Positions 40,600 to 51,633 of a stretch of DNA of 64,000 nucleotides are shown in pieces. Source of the DNA: CAWFSE01 sp963697565 (lineage in GTDB: Bacteria > Actinomycetota > Actinomycetes > CAVWCF01); the NCBI GenBank assembly GCA_963697565.1, contig CAVOOM010000008.1, positions 372,001 through 436,000 on the forward strand. The letters are read 5' to 3'. The number at the start of each line of letters is the position of its first letter. The stretch's first letter is position 1. A program made the translations under genes and the position numbers. A model generated the notes under the pieces. The model made no database searches and was not told the DNA's origin. It saw only the letters and a program-made list of their open reading frames with translations.

Positions 40600-41688
40600 C
40601 CTCCGACCGTATCGGCGTGCCCCTCGGCCAGGCCCGCGAGCCCCGCGACGACCAGGTCGCCGAGGGTGGGCAGGTGGTAGCCGCCCTCCTGAACCGCCAC
40701 CGTGGGCAGGCCCAGGGCGCCGAGGCGGCGGCCGGCCTCCCGGTAGCCGGCCCGGGTGACGGCGAGGGGGCTCTCCGGGTCGTCGACCGCGGCGTCGACC
40801 CCGAGCGAGACGACCAGCGCCGTGGCCCGGTGGCGCCTGGCGGCGTCGGCGAGCCGGGCCACGGCGTCGAGCCAGCCGTCGTCGCCGGTGCCGGGGGCGA
40901 GCGGCAGGTTGAGGTTGGCGCCGACCCCCTCGCCCCGGCCGGCCTCCTCGGCGAACCCGACGAAGTGCGGGAACCACCCGGCCCCGGGATCCACGTGCAC
41001 CGAGCCGTACAGCACATCGCCGCGCCCGTAGAACAGCGCCTGCGTGCCGTTGCCGTGGTGGGCGTCGACATCGATGACCGCGACCCGCTCGTGTCCGGCG
41101 GCGCGCAGCGCCTCGGCGGCGATGGCCGCGTTGTTCAGGTAGCACGATCCGCCGAACGCATCGCGTCCCGCGTGGTGCCCGGGCGGCCGGCACAGCGCGT
41201 AGGCGATCGGATCGGCCCCCGAGGCGACCACGTCGGCGGCGGTGAGCGCGACGTCGACGGCGCCGCGCGCGCCCTCCCACGTGCCGGGGCCCACCAGCGT
41301 CATCGTGTCGTAGCAGTAGCGGCCGGCTCTGGCGTGGATCGCGGTGGGGACCCGAGGGCGGAGCCCCGCGAGCAGCCCCTCGGTGGGGAAGACGTAAGGC
41401 ACGACGCGGTCCTGCCCGGGGTCGTCGGGGTACCCGGCCGCAACCCAGGCGTCGTACGCCGTACGCAGGTGGTCGAGCAGGCCGCGATCGTGGACGCGGT
41501 TCAGCAGCTCGTCGTCGTGCGCGGCCGCCTCGACCCGGGGCGAGCCGGCGGCCTCCAGCGCCATCGCGGATCGCCAGGGCGCGCTCGGCGACCTCGGTGC
41601 CCGGGGTGCGCACGCCCACCCACACCTCGGCTCCGGGGACGTGGCGCGTGCTCGAGTCGGACCAGACGTACGGGACGGGGAGCGGCAC
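40596..41688 (-). CDS. Histone deacetylase-family amidohydrolase (acetylpolyamine type; frame break)
   Basis: Zinc-dependent deacetylase of about 363 residues. The catalytic set is visible: RPPGHHAGRDAFGG, VIDVDAHHGNGTQ (zinc Asp and His), VVSLGVDAAVDDPE (second zinc Asp) and VAVQEGGYHL with the transition-state Tyr. The start VPYVWSDSSTRHVPGAEVWVG resembles acetylpolyamine amidohydrolases more than AcuC. An extra T near 41570 breaks the frame. GTG 41688 is the start; the stop overlaps the ABC ATPase start. The substrate is inferred. Confidence 0.85.
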
Positions 41689-41708
41689 GGCTCGCAGGAT
41701 GCCACCCC

Positions 41709-42684
41709 CTACGGGGCGTCGGGGAGCAGGCACGCCACGCGGTGGCCGCCGCCGGCGGGGAGCACCGGAAGCGAGCCCGCCCGGCAGTCGGCGGCCACGC
41801 CGGCCCGGTCGGCCTCGCCGCCGGCGAGCGCCGGGCACCTCGGGTGGAAACGGCATCCGGCCGGCACCCGGGTCGGGTCGGGGGGCTCGCCGCTGAGGAC
41901 GACCTGCTCAAGGTGCTCGGACTCGGGCACCACGGACAGCAGGGCGCGGGTGTAGGGGTGCCGGGGGTCGCCGAGCACCTCCTCGGTGCTCCCGATCTCG
42001 ACGATCCGCCCCAGGTACATCACGGCGATCCGGTCGGCGATGTTCCAGGCCAGGCCGAGGTCGTGGGTGACGACCAGCACGGTGAGGCCCAGCTCATCGC
42101 GCAGCCGCAGCAGCAGGGCCAGGATCTCGCCGCGCACCGAGGCATCGAGGGCAGACACCGGCTCGTCGGCCACGAGCACGGAGGGCTCCAGGACCAGGGC
42201 TCCGGCGATCACCACGCGCTGCCGCTGCCCGCCGGACAGCTCGTGGGGGTAGGACGTGAAGAAGCGCTCCGGCGGACGCAGGCCGCACAGCGAGAGCGCC
42301 TCCGCGACGCGAGCGGCCTCGTCGCCGGGCACCCGGTGGATGCGCAACCCCTCGGCGACGGACTCGTAGACCGTCTGCCGCGGGTTGAGGGCGCCGGTCG
42401 GATCCTGCAGGACCATCTGCACCCGCCGTCGGTACGGCTTGAGCGCCCGGGTGGAGTACTGCAGCGGGGCGCCGTCGAACGTGACCTGCCCGCCGGCGGG
42501 CTTCTCCAGGCCGAGCAGCGTGCGGGCCAGGGTGGTCTTGCCGCACCCCGACTCGCCGGCCAGGGCGAGGATCTCGCCGCGCTCGATCGCGAGGTCGACC
42601 CCGTCGACGGCGCGCGCGACGGCGCCCTTGCGCGTGGTGAAGGCGACGCGCAGCCCCTCCGCCGCGAGGATCGGGCGCGCTCAC
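41709..42684 (-). CDS. oppF: Peptide ABC importer ATPase, OppF type (frame break)
   Basis: Second ATPase of a peptide/nickel-class importer, about 324 residues. Walker A is ESGCGKTTL, the Q-loop QMVLQDPTGALNPRQTV, signature HELSGGQRQRV, Walker B LVADEPVSALD; the C-terminal oligopeptide-transporter extension with CRFHPRCP is present. One extra C near 42674 breaks the frame right after the start; without it the protein begins MSAPILAAEGLRV. GTG 42684 overlaps the oppD stop. It is the last gene of the importer operon. Confidence 0.9.
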
Positions 42685-43647
42685 GGCGCCGCCACCCGCA
42701 CGCACGCCGCCTGCCAGCCGTCGGCGACCGGCCGCAGCCGGACGTCGTCGGTGGCGCACTGCGGAAGGACGACCGGGCAGCGCGGGTGGAACGCGCACCC
42801 GCTCGGCAGGTCCCGGGGGTCGGGCGGGTCACCGGGCAGCCCGCGGGGCTGTCGGCGGGCGGCCGGGTCTCCGATCGTCGGGAACGAGGCCGCGAGCGCG
42901 GCGGAGTACGGATGCGCCGCCGTCGCGGAGCACCTGGGCGGACGGGCCCTCCTCGACGACGCGGCCGGCGTACATGATCGCCAGCCGCTGGCACGCGGAG
43001 CCCAGGACGGACAGGTCGTGGCTGATCATCACCAGGCCCACGCCGAGGTCGCGGGCGAGGCGGTCGAGCAGGTCCAGGACCTGCGCCTGGATCATCACGT
43101 CGAGCGCGGTGGTCGGCTCGTCGGCGATGACCAGGCGGGGGGAGCACGCGAGGGCCAGCGCGATCATCACGCGCTGCTTCTGGCCGCCGGAGAGCTGGTG
43201 CGGGTAGGCGTCGGCGTGCCGGGCCGGCAGCCCGACCTGCTCCAGCAGCTCGCGGACCCGGGCCCGTGCCCCGGTCTCGTCGGCGAGCCCGTGGATGACG
43301 ATCGGCTCGGCCACCTGGCGACCAATGGTCTGCACCGGGTTCAGCGAGTGCAGGGCGCCCTGGAAGATCACCGACGCGCCTGACCAGCGGACCGCGCGGA
43401 GCCGGCCCCAACTCATCGTCAGCACGTCTTCGCCGTCGAGCGCCAGTCGACCGGTCACGCGGGCGCTGGCGGGGAGCAGCCGGAGCACCGCGGCCGCCAG
43501 GGTCGACTTCCCGCAGCCGGACTCGCCGGCGATCCCGAGCGTCTGACCCTCCTCAAGGGTCAGCGAGACGCCGCGGACGGCGGGCACGTCGCCCTCCCGG
43601 GCGGCGTAGGTGATGGAGACGTCCTCGAGCTCGAGCAGGGGGGCCAC
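42681..43647 (-). CDS. oppD: Peptide ABC importer ATPase, OppD type (frame break)
   Basis: First ATPase of the importer, about 321 residues. Walker A AGESGCGKSTLAAAVLRLL, VIFQGALHSLNPVQTIG, signature HQLSGGQKQRVMIA, Walker B LVIADEPTTALDV, and the terminal CAFHPRCPVV cysteine motif. One frame break lies near 42920. The Q-loop-proximal position reads IFQGA rather than the usual IFQDP. The start is at 43647, four bases after the oppC stop. Confidence 0.9.
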
Positions 43648-43651
43648 CGGA

Positions 43652-44581
43652 TCACCGCTCCCGAAGGCGGGGGTTGAGGATCTGCTCCAGCGTCCGCCCG
43701 ATCAGGGTGAAGGCCAGGACCACCACCACCACGCACAGGCCCGGCGGGACGATGTACCACCACGAGCCGGTCGACAGCGCGCCCACCGTGAAGGCGGAGT
43801 CGAGCATCGAGCCCCACGAGACGCTGAGGGGGTCGCCGAGGCCGAGGAAGGACAACGTGGTCTCGGCCAGGATGGCCACGGCCACGGTGAGCGTGGTGTT
43901 CGCGAAGATCAGGGGGGAGACGTTGGGCAGGATGTGCCGGCTCATCTGGTGCCAGTTGCCGGCGCCGAGCACGCGGGCGCGCTCCAGATAGGGCCGCGAG
44001 CTCACCGCGAGGGTCTGCGCCCGGATGATGCGGGCGGTGCCGGCCCAGGACGTGACGCCGATGACGAGGGCGACGTTGAACAGCGACCGGCCGAGGACCG
44101 TGGCCAGGACGATCGCCAGCGGCAGGTAGGGGATCACCAGGAACCAGTCGGTGAACCGGTCGAGCAGGCCCCCTCCCCAGCCGCGGAAGTGCCCGGCGGA
44201 GATGCCGACCAGGGTCCCGATGACCATCGAGATCAGGGTCGCGAGGAAGCCCACGAACAGCGAGATCCGCGCCCCCCACAGGAGCAGGGTGAGCACCGAG
44301 CGGCCGGCCTCGTCGGTGCCCAGGGGGTAGCCGGAGGTCGGCGGCGACAGCGGCTCGCCGGTCGCCTTGGTGACGTCCAGGCCCTGCGCGTCGGCCAGCA
44401 GCGGGGCGAGCAGGGCCAGCAGGACCACCGTGACGAGCACCGTGAGCCCGAACATGCCGGAGCGGCTGCGCCGGAACTCCCGCCAGACCCGGCTGGCCGA
44501 CTCCCGGCGCCGGGCCCGGGCGATCGCGCGGCGCGACGGGGCCCGGGGGGCGGCGGGCGGCGCGCCCGCGTCGGCGTTCAT
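43652..44581 (-). CDS. oppC: Peptide ABC importer permease, OppC type
   Basis: Inner-membrane permease of 309 residues, frame intact. It has a long cytoplasmic N-terminus, a first helix (GMFGLTVLVTVVLLALLAPL), YPLGTDEAGRSVLTLLLWGAR typical of OppC/DppC, five further helices, and the EAA-type loop ERARVLGAGNWHQMSRHILPN that docks onto the ATPase. ATG 44581 overlaps the oppB stop (ATGA). Confidence 0.93.
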   Translation of the reverse strand: MNADAGAPPAAPRAPSRRAIARARRRESASRVWREFRRSRSGMFGLTVLVTVVLLALLAPLLADAQGLDVTKATGEPLSPPTSGYPLGTDEAGRSVLTLLLWGARISLFVGFLATLISMVIGTLVGISAGHFRGWGGGLLDRFTDWFLVIPYLPLAIVLATVLGRSLFNVALVIGVTSWAGTARIIRAQTLAVSSRPYLERARVLGAGNWHQMSRHILPNVSPLIFANTTLTVAVAILAETTLSFLGLGDPLSVSWGSMLDSAFTVGALSTGSWWYIVPPGLCVVVVVLAFTLIGRTLEQILNPRLRER

Positions 44582-45625
44582 CCGCGGACCCGGGGGTCGA
44601 GCCGGCCGTAGATGAGGTCGGCGGCCAGATTGGCCGCGATGACGCCCACGGAGAACACGAGGAACAAGCCCTGCAGCAGCGGGAAGTCAGGGACCCGGAG
44701 CGCCTCGTAGGTGAGCAGGCCGAGGCCGGGGATCGAGAACACCGTCTCGATGGTGATCGCCCCGGAGACGACGAAGCCGAGGTTGAGGGCGATGAGCGTG
44801 GTGGTGGGGAGCAGCGCGTTGGGGACCGCGTGGCGCCGCCGCACCTCGGCGTCGGGGAGCCCCTTGGCCCGCGCGGTCGTCAGGTAGTCCTCACCGATCT
44901 CGTCGATGAGGGAGGAGCGCATGACGAGCGTGTACTCCGCGAGGTAGGCGAGGGCGAGGGTGGCCACCGGAAGCGTGAGATGCCAGAGCAGGTCGAGCAC
45001 CCCCTCCAGCGACCCCGGCTCCACCCCGGGGGAGCGCAGCCCCCCGGTGGGGAAGATGCCGGGGAAGACCCCCACCCCGACGGAGAACAGCGCGAGCAGC
45101 ATCAGCCCGAGCCAGAACTCGGGCATCGAGTAGAGCGTCAGCGTGGTCCCGGTCGTCACCTTGTCGAAACGGCCCCCGCGGTTCCACCCGCTGCGGATCC
45201 CGAGGCGCAGGCCGACGATGGTGGCGATGAGGGTGCCGGCGCCCACGAGCAGGAGGGTCGGCCAGATCCGGTCGGCGATCACCTCGAAGACCGGCTGGCG
45301 GAACTTGTACGAGATGCCGAGCTCGCCGGTGAAGAGGTTGCGCAGGTAGGCGACGAACTGCCCGGCCAGGGGCTGGTCGAGGCCGAAGGACTCCCGCAGG
45401 GCGTCGACCTGCTCCTGCGGGATCTGCCGGTTGCGGGTGAGGTTCTTCGCCGGGTCCCCGGGCAGGATCCGAAACAGGAAGAAGTTGAAGATCAGGACGA
45501 AGGCCAAGGTGCCGACGCGAGGCCAGCACCCGGCGCAGCACATAGCTGTCGGTGCCGGGGAAGCGCCGGCGCCCCCGGACCGCTGCCTCTTCGACCGCGA
45601 CCGGCGCGTCGGGCAGGCCTGGCAA
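44578..45625 (-). CDS. oppB: Peptide ABC importer permease, OppB type (frame break)
   Basis: Inner-membrane permease of about 348 residues. FFLFRILPGDPAKNLTRN is the family-typical start of the first periplasmic loop, and YLTTARAKGLPDAEVRRRHAVPNALLP is the EAA loop. Six helices are seen. An extra C near 45519 breaks the frame after the first 37 residues. The start appears to be TTG 45625, seven bases after the substrate-binding protein stop. A later internal start would remove the first helix and is unlikely. Confidence 0.87.
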
Positions 45626-45631
45626 GGGTCG

Positions 45632-47483
45632 CTACTCGCGGTCGTCGGCGCCTGAGGCGCCCTGTCGGCGGGAGCGCGCGACAAGGTATCCGCCGCCGGC
45701 CAGGACCAGCACCGCCCCGGCGACGATCGCGATGAGGGCGCCCGTGGAGAGCCCACCGTCGTCCGCGCCCCCGGCGCCGCTTCCGGCGATCGCCTCGACG
45801 TTGCGGTAGGTGTACGTCCCGAACTGGAAGATCAGCGGGCCGTCCGGGATGGGCTGCGGCTGCAGGTTGGTCCAGCGGTCGCTCCGGTAGGCCTCGAGTT
45901 GCTGGTCGTACACCGTCAGCACGTACGGGGCGTCGACGTAGAGGATCTCCTGCATCTTGCGCACAAGGGCGTTGCGGGCGTCGACGTCGGTGGCCTGCGC
46001 CCTGCTCGGCGTAGAGCGCGTCGTAGTCCTCATCGCAGAAGAACGAGTCGGACAGGCCCGCGACCAACGTGTCCCCGTCGCGGGTGCTGCGCTGGTCGCA
46101 GGTGAAGACCGACAGCATGTAGTCGGGATCGGGCTCCACGCCCCAGCCCCAGTCGAAGACGTCGTACTCGCCGTTGCCGATGACCTCGGTCAGCTGGTTC
46201 GGGTCGATGACGCTGACCTCCAGGTCGATGCCGAGCTCGGCGAACCAGCCCTTGATGAAGGGCGCGGTCTGCTGCGAGGTCGGCGACTCCGAGCGGGCGA
46301 AGTAGCGCACCCCCTTGAGCGGCTTGGTGCCGTCGGGCATCGTGCGGATCCCGTCGGCCCCTCGGGGGTAGCCGGCCGCGTCGAGCAGCAGGTTGGCCTC
46401 GGCCAGGTCGAACGGCCAGGTCTGGTCGCCGGGGTCGAGGTGCGTGTTCTTGTAGATGGGCGGGATGATCGTGGTGCCCAGGGCGGCGAAGCCGCCGAAG
46501 ACCTTGTCGAGGATGGTCTGCCGGTCGATCGCGTGGGCCAGGGCCTGCCGGAACCGCACATCGGCGAAGGCCGGGTGGCCGTCGCCGATCGGCTCGCCGT
46601 CCACGGTCGCCGCCCCGGTGTTGAACGCCGATCTGGTTGTAGCCGGTGGAGGCGCCGGCGACGGTCGTGATGTCCTCGGCGCCCTCGAGGGACGCGAAGG
46701 TGTTGGCCGACAGGCCCTCGGCGAAGTCGATCTCGCCCTTGCGCAGGGCCTGGACCATGGTGTCCTCGTTGCCGAAGACGCGGAAGACGAGCTCGTCGAT
46801 CTTCGGCGCGCCGGCCCAGTAGTCGGCGTTGGCCTCGAACCGGAGGAACTGCCCGGGCTCGTACTCGACGAGCCTGAACGGGCCCGGATCCCACCGGCTG
46901 GTCGTCGTTGGGGAAGGTGAGGGTCTCGTCGGCGGGGATGTCCTCCCAGATGTGCTTGGGCAGGATCGGCACGGCGAGGCGGGTCATGATCGGCGTCGGC
47001 TGGCTGACCGTGAGGACCAGGGTGGTGTCGTCGGGGGCCTCGGCCGCGGTGATGTTGGCGACGTAGCCGCCGTAGTTCGTCTGCTCGTCGGTGCCGTTGA
47101 TGATCCGGTCGAAGGTGTACGCGGCGTCCTCGGCGGTGAGCGGCTTGCCGTCGGACCAACTGAGGCCGGAGCGGATCTGGTAGGTCCACGTGGTCTGGTC
47201 TGCGGACTCCTCCCACGACTCGGCCAGGGACGGCTTGGCGGACAGGTCCTGCTGAGCGAGCCCGTCAGCTGGTCGTACATCAGGCCCCACATCTCGTAGG
47301 CCTCGAGGACGGCGCCGACGAAGGGGTTGAGCGAGTCGACGTCCTGGAGCAGGCCGACGGTGAAGCGTGCCGCCGCTCCTCGCGGCCGCCGGGCGAGGCG
47401 GAGGCGGCGAGCGTGATCGGCGCGAGCGCGAGGGCGCCGGCGAGCACGGTGGCCGCAGCGCGTCGGACGGTGATCCGGGACAT
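45632..47483 (-). CDS. oppA: Peptide-class substrate-binding protein with C-terminal membrane anchor (frame breaks)
   Basis: Extracellular family-5 binding protein of about 615 residues. The signal peptide MSRITVRRAAATVLAGALAL is followed by LQDVDSLNPFVGA, SAKPSLAESWE and GLSWSDGKPLTAEDAAYTFD, standard family-5 blocks. Unlike most, it ends with a transmembrane helix (ALIAIVAGAVLVLAGGGYLV) and a basic tail, so it is tethered at both ends or only at the C-terminus. Breaks near 47380, 47262, 46895, 46630 and 46003 interrupt it. ATG 47483. No lipobox is seen, which fits an alternative anchor. Confidence 0.87.
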
Positions 47484-47563
47484 GGTGGCACTCCCCGTGG
47501 ACGATGGCAGGCGCGCGCACTCTACGTGCTGGCCGGGCGTGCGCGGACACCTGCGGCCGAACC

Positions 47564-47594
47564 GTGACACACCGGTGATCCCTGGTCGTAGGGT
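47564..47594 (+). promoter_or_regulatory. Promoter of the oligopeptidase gene
   Basis: GTGACA (47564-47569) and TAGGGT (47589-47594) are separated by 19 bases; the -10 is seven bases before GTG 47602, so the transcript is probably leaderless. Confidence 0.45.
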
Positions 47595-47601
47595 GCCCGC
47601 C

Positions 47602-49700
47602 GTGACCGACTCCGCCGCCCACCGCTCGGTCCGCGGCGCAGAGGCCCCCCCGCTGGCGCCGACCGAGCCGACGACCCAGGAGCAGCACGGCGTGCGCCGG
47701 GTGGACGAGTACGCCTGGCTGCGCGACTCCGCCTCGCCCCGCGCGCTGGCCTACCTCGACGCCGAGCGGGCCTACTACGACCGCTCGACGGCCCGGCTGG
47801 CCGGCCTGCGCGCGTCGCTGCTCGCGGAGATGGCGGCGCGGCTGCCGGCCGTCGAGGAGTCGGTTTCCTGGCCCGAGGGCTCGTTCGCGTACCGCACCCG
47901 GATCCCCGAGGGCGAGCAGTACGAGCAGCTGCTGCGGCGGCCGCGGGCCGGCGGACCCGAGCAGGTGGTGTTGGACGGCGCGCTGCTCGCCGCGGGAGGG
48001 GACTACTTCGAGTTGGGCATCCGGCTGGTGAGCCCGGATGAGCGGCTGCTCGCCTACTCCGTCGACACCGTCGGCGACGAGGTCTACGCCCTGCGTTTCC
48101 GCGACCTGCAGACGGGGGAGGACCTCCCCGAGGAGGCGCCGAGGACCTACTACGGGGGGGCCTGGTCGGCGGACTCCAGCGTGTTCTTCTACGTCGTCCA
48201 TGACGCCGCCTACCGCCCGTACCAGGTCTGGCGGCACCGGGTCGGCGCGGACCCCGCCTCCGACGTGCTCGTGCTCCAGGAGGACGACGAGCGCTTCGAG
48301 GTGACCGTGGGGGCCTCCCGGTCCGGATCCCTCGGGGTCATCGAGGTCTTCGGCCGGGACACCAACGAGGCGCACCTGCTCGACCTGCACCGGCCCGAGC
48401 AGCCCCCGCGCCTGGTCGATCCCCGGCGCGAGGGGATCGAGTACCGCGTCACGCACGCGCCCAGCCCCGAGGGCGACGACCTCCTCGTCGTCACCAACGA
48501 CACGGCCACCGAGTTCCGGCTCTGCCGCGCGCCGCTGGCGACGCCGGGCCGTGAGCACTGGTCGGAGGTGATCGCCGAGAACCCCCGGGAGCGGCTGGTC
48601 GCCGCCGACGTGTTCGCGCGGCATGTGGTCCTGAGCCTTCGCCGCGGCGGCTCGCCCCTGCTGCGGGTCGTGCGGCGCGACGGCGCGGACTGGGCGGCCG
48701 GGGCGTTCGACGTGCTCCCCGGCCTTGCGGCCGGCACGATCCGGCTGGAGCACAACGAGGTCTTCGACGCGACGGACGGTCCAGGTCGCGGTGGAGTCGT
48801 ACTCCGAGCCGGCGGCGTGGTACTCCGTCGACCTCGAGACCGGTGCGCGGAGCGAGGTCTGGCGGGCGGAGGTCCCCACGCTACGACCCCTCCCGGTTCC
48901 GCTCGGAGCGCCGATTCGTGCCGGCCCGGGACGGGGTCGCGGTGCCGGTGACGCTGGTCCACCGCGCCGACGTCCCGCTCGACGGGTCGGCGCCGTGCCT
49001 GATGTACGGCTACGGCGCCTACGAGGACAGCTTCGAGCCGGAGTTCGACCGCGCCCTGATCTCGTTGCTCGACCGCGGGGTGGTGTTCGCCCACGCGCAT
49101 GTGCGCGGCGGCGGCGAGCTGGGGCGCGCCTGGTGGCTTGAGGGGAGGCTCGGCCGCAAGGAGCGCACCTTCGACGACTTCGTCGATGTCGCCGATGCCC
49201 TTGCCGACGACGTGGTGGACGGCCATCGGATCGCGGCCCGGGGGCTCTCGGCCGGCGGCCTGCTGGCGGGGGCCGTCTACTCGCGGGCCCCCCGGCGGTG
49301 GCGCGGGGTCGTCGCCGAGGTGCCCTTCGTCGACGTGGTCACCACGATGCTGGACGCGTCGGCCCCCCTCACCGCCCAGGAGTGGCAGGAATGGGGCGAC
49401 CCGAGGCGCGCCGAGGACTTCGCCTGGCTGGCCGCCTACTCGCCGTACGAGAACCTGCCGCCGTTGGAGGACCGCCCGGGGCTGCTCGTCACCGGGGCTC
49501 TGCACGATCCGCGGGTGATGGTGTGCGAGCCGGCCAAGTGGGTCGCCCGCCTGCGGGCCACCGGCTCCCTCGACGACCGGGTGCTCTTTCGGGTCGAGAC
49601 CGGCGCCGGATCGCACGGCGGGCCGAGCGGCCGGCTCGGGCAGCTGGCCTACCAGGCAGAGGTCCAGGCCTGGGTGCTGGACGTGCTGGGGGTCGGCTGA
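47602..49700 (+). CDS. ptrB: Oligopeptidase B-type S9 serine peptidase (frame breaks)
   Basis: Cytoplasmic prolyl-oligopeptidase-family enzyme of about 699 residues, cutting short peptides after basic residues if a true PtrB. The beta-propeller starts with HGVRRVDEYAWLRD. The catalytic Ser is in ARGLSAGGLLAG (usually RGGSAGG), the Asp in ALHDPRV, the His in GSHGGPSGR. Breaks near 48780 and 48880 fall between propeller and hydrolase domain. Divergent from oppA, so peptide uptake and peptide breakdown share one intergenic region. Specificity-loop residues were not verified. Confidence 0.88.
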
Positions 49701-49802
49701 CCGCCCGGAGTGGGCAACCTGCCCAGTGCGGGCGGGCAGCGACCGAGCAGGCTGCGCACCCTGGACACCGTGTCGGGCCATGGTTGCCACCTCACCGGGC
49801 CG

Positions 49803-50728
49803 ATGCGGACCATGGCCCGCATGTTCGAGGAGGCCCAGGCGTACGCGCCGGTGCGCACCGCGCGTGGACGGCTCCGTCGTCGTGGAGCTGGCCGGCGACC
49901 ACCCGGGCGTCAGCGACGCGCACTACCGCCAACGCCGCAACGCGATCGCGGCCCTGGCCCTCGCCTGGCAGGAGGGCGACCCCGTCCCCGATGCGGCCTA
50001 CACCGCCGAAGAGCACGCGGTCTGGCGGCTGGTGTCCGGCGAGCTGCACCGGCTGCACGAGGTCCACGCCTGCCAGGTCTACCTGGACGGCAAGGCCGGC
50101 CTGCGGCTGCCGGAGGAACGCATCCCGCAGCTGTCCGAGGTGACCGCCGCGCTGGAGCCGCTCACCGGCTTCCGCTATGCCCCGGCCGCTGGCCTCGTCC
50201 CGCTGCGCGAGTTCTACGGCTCGCTCGCCGACGGGCAGTTCTTCTCGACGCAGTACATCCGCCACCACTCGGTGCCGCTCTACACGCCCGAGCCGGACGT
50301 CATCCACGAGGTCGTGGGGCACGCCAACTCGCTCGGCTGCGCCCCGGTTCGCGGCGCTCTACCGAGCCGCCGGGCGGGCTGCCCGGGCGGCCGAGTCCGC
50401 CGAGGCGCTGGAGTTCGTCTCCAAGGTGTTCTGGTTCTCGCTGGAGTTCGGGGTGCTCCGCGAGGGCGGCTCGGTGAAGTCGTACGGCGCCGGCCTGCTG
50501 TCGTCCTACGGGGAGATCCAGCAGGTGGGCGACGCGCGGCTGCTGCCGCTCGACCTCGCGCGGATGGGCACGCAGACATACGACATCACGCACTACCAGC
50601 CGCTGCTGTTTTGCGCGGCGTCGTTCGCCGAGGTCGAGGACGTCGTCGGAGGGTTCTTCGACGAGGTCGGCTCGGGCGGCGACGAGGTGGTGCACCGGCT
50701 CCAGCCGGCGCACCTGAGCCACGCCTGA
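49803..50728 (+). CDS. Aromatic amino acid hydroxylase, phenylalanine-4-monooxygenase type (frame breaks)
   Basis: Iron- and pterin-dependent hydroxylase of about 307 residues. The iron site is in DVIHEVVGHANSLG (HxxxxH), with the third ligand Glu expected in FVSKVFWFSLEFGVLRE. YIRHHSVPLYTPEPDVIHE is typical of actinobacterial members. Extra bases near 49862 and 50350 break the frame. The start is uncertain: ATG 49803 and ATG 49812 are both in frame. It converges on an SDR gene three bases away. Product could be tyrosine from phenylalanine or another hydroxy-amino acid. Confidence 0.85.
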
Positions 50729-50731
50729 GGC

Positions 50732-51553
50732 TCAGCCCTTCGGGACGGGGACCTTCGCGTCGGACTCCCACGCCGGCCGCATGCGCATCGCGCGGCCATC
50801 CCGCTCGACCACCTCGGCGGCCTCGGCGACCATCCGGTCGAGGTCGTCCTCGGCGTGCACGAACCGCCCGGTGAGCGCGTCCAGCTCGCCGTGGGCGACC
50901 CGCACCACGAGATCGCAGATCCGGTCGATCGGGGTCCACATGTGCTCGGGGATCGCCGGGTTGTCGTTGGCCTGCGTCTTGACGAGGCCGGGGGACAGGT
51001 CAAGCACCACGACCCCGGTGTCGCCGAGCTGGCTGGCGATCTGGTCGGTCAGCCGGAAGAGGGCGGCCTTGGAGACCGGGTAGGCCCCGTCGGTCATCGG
51101 CAAGGCCCCGGCGCCGGCCAGCGAGTTCATCTGCACGACGCGGCCCGTGCCGCGCTCGACCATCGACGGCAGCACGGCGTGGGCGAAGAGCGCGGGCCCG
51201 CGCAGGTTGGTGGCGACCCGCGACCACCAGTCGTCGGGGTCGACCTCCCAGAACTTCTCCCAGTTCCACGACGCCGACTGCGCGGCGTTGTTGACCAGCA
51301 GGTCGACCGGCCCGAGCTCGGCGGCCACCCGCGCCACGAAGGCCTCCACGGCCGCGCGGTCGGTCACGTCGCCGGCGGCCCAGATGGCGCGTCCTCCGGC
51401 CGCCTCGATCTCGGCGACCGCCGACTCGACCTGCTCGGCGGTGCGGGCGAACAGCCCGACGGCCATGCCCTCGGCGGCGAGCCGCTGCGAGACGGCGCGG
51501 CCGATGCCGCGGCCGGCCCCGGTGACAAGCGCGACTCCGGTCAGATTGGACAT
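50732..51553 (-). CDS. Short-chain dehydrogenase/reductase
   Basis: NAD(P)-dependent oxidoreductase of 273 residues, frame intact. Cofactor motif TGAGRGIGRA, NNAAQSASWN, catalytic Ser in MNSLAGAG and YPVSK (Tyr, Lys). The C-terminal region IPEHMWTPIDRICDLVVRVAHGELDALTGR is characteristic of a subgroup found in actinobacteria. Substrate unknown. ATG 51553. Confidence 0.87.
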   Translation of the reverse strand: MSNLTGVALVTGAGRGIGRAVSQRLAAEGMAVGLFARTAEQVESAVAEIEAAGGRAIWAAGDVTDRAAVEAFVARVAAELGPVDLLVNNAAQSASWNWEKFWEVDPDDWWSRVATNLRGPALFAHAVLPSMVERGTGRVVQMNSLAGAGALPMTDGAYPVSKAALFRLTDQIASQLGDTGVVVLDLSPGLVKTQANDNPAIPEHMWTPIDRICDLVVRVAHGELDALTGRFVHAEDDLDRMVAEAAEVVERDGRAMRMRPAWESDAKVPVPKG

Positions 51554-51633
51554 CTGGATTCCCCTCCCCGCGGCCTCGATCCGGCCGACCGCAACCGACC
51601 CTAGCGGGCGCGTGGGACGGCCCGCAGGGCACC

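Noticed and set aside
37678..41856. Single frame of about 1,390 codons joining acyl-CoA dehydrogenase, ABC permease, ABC ATPase and deacetylase parts.
   Set aside because: The parts are normal separate proteins with their own starts and stops; frame breaks and rare stops in high-GC DNA create the apparent fusion.
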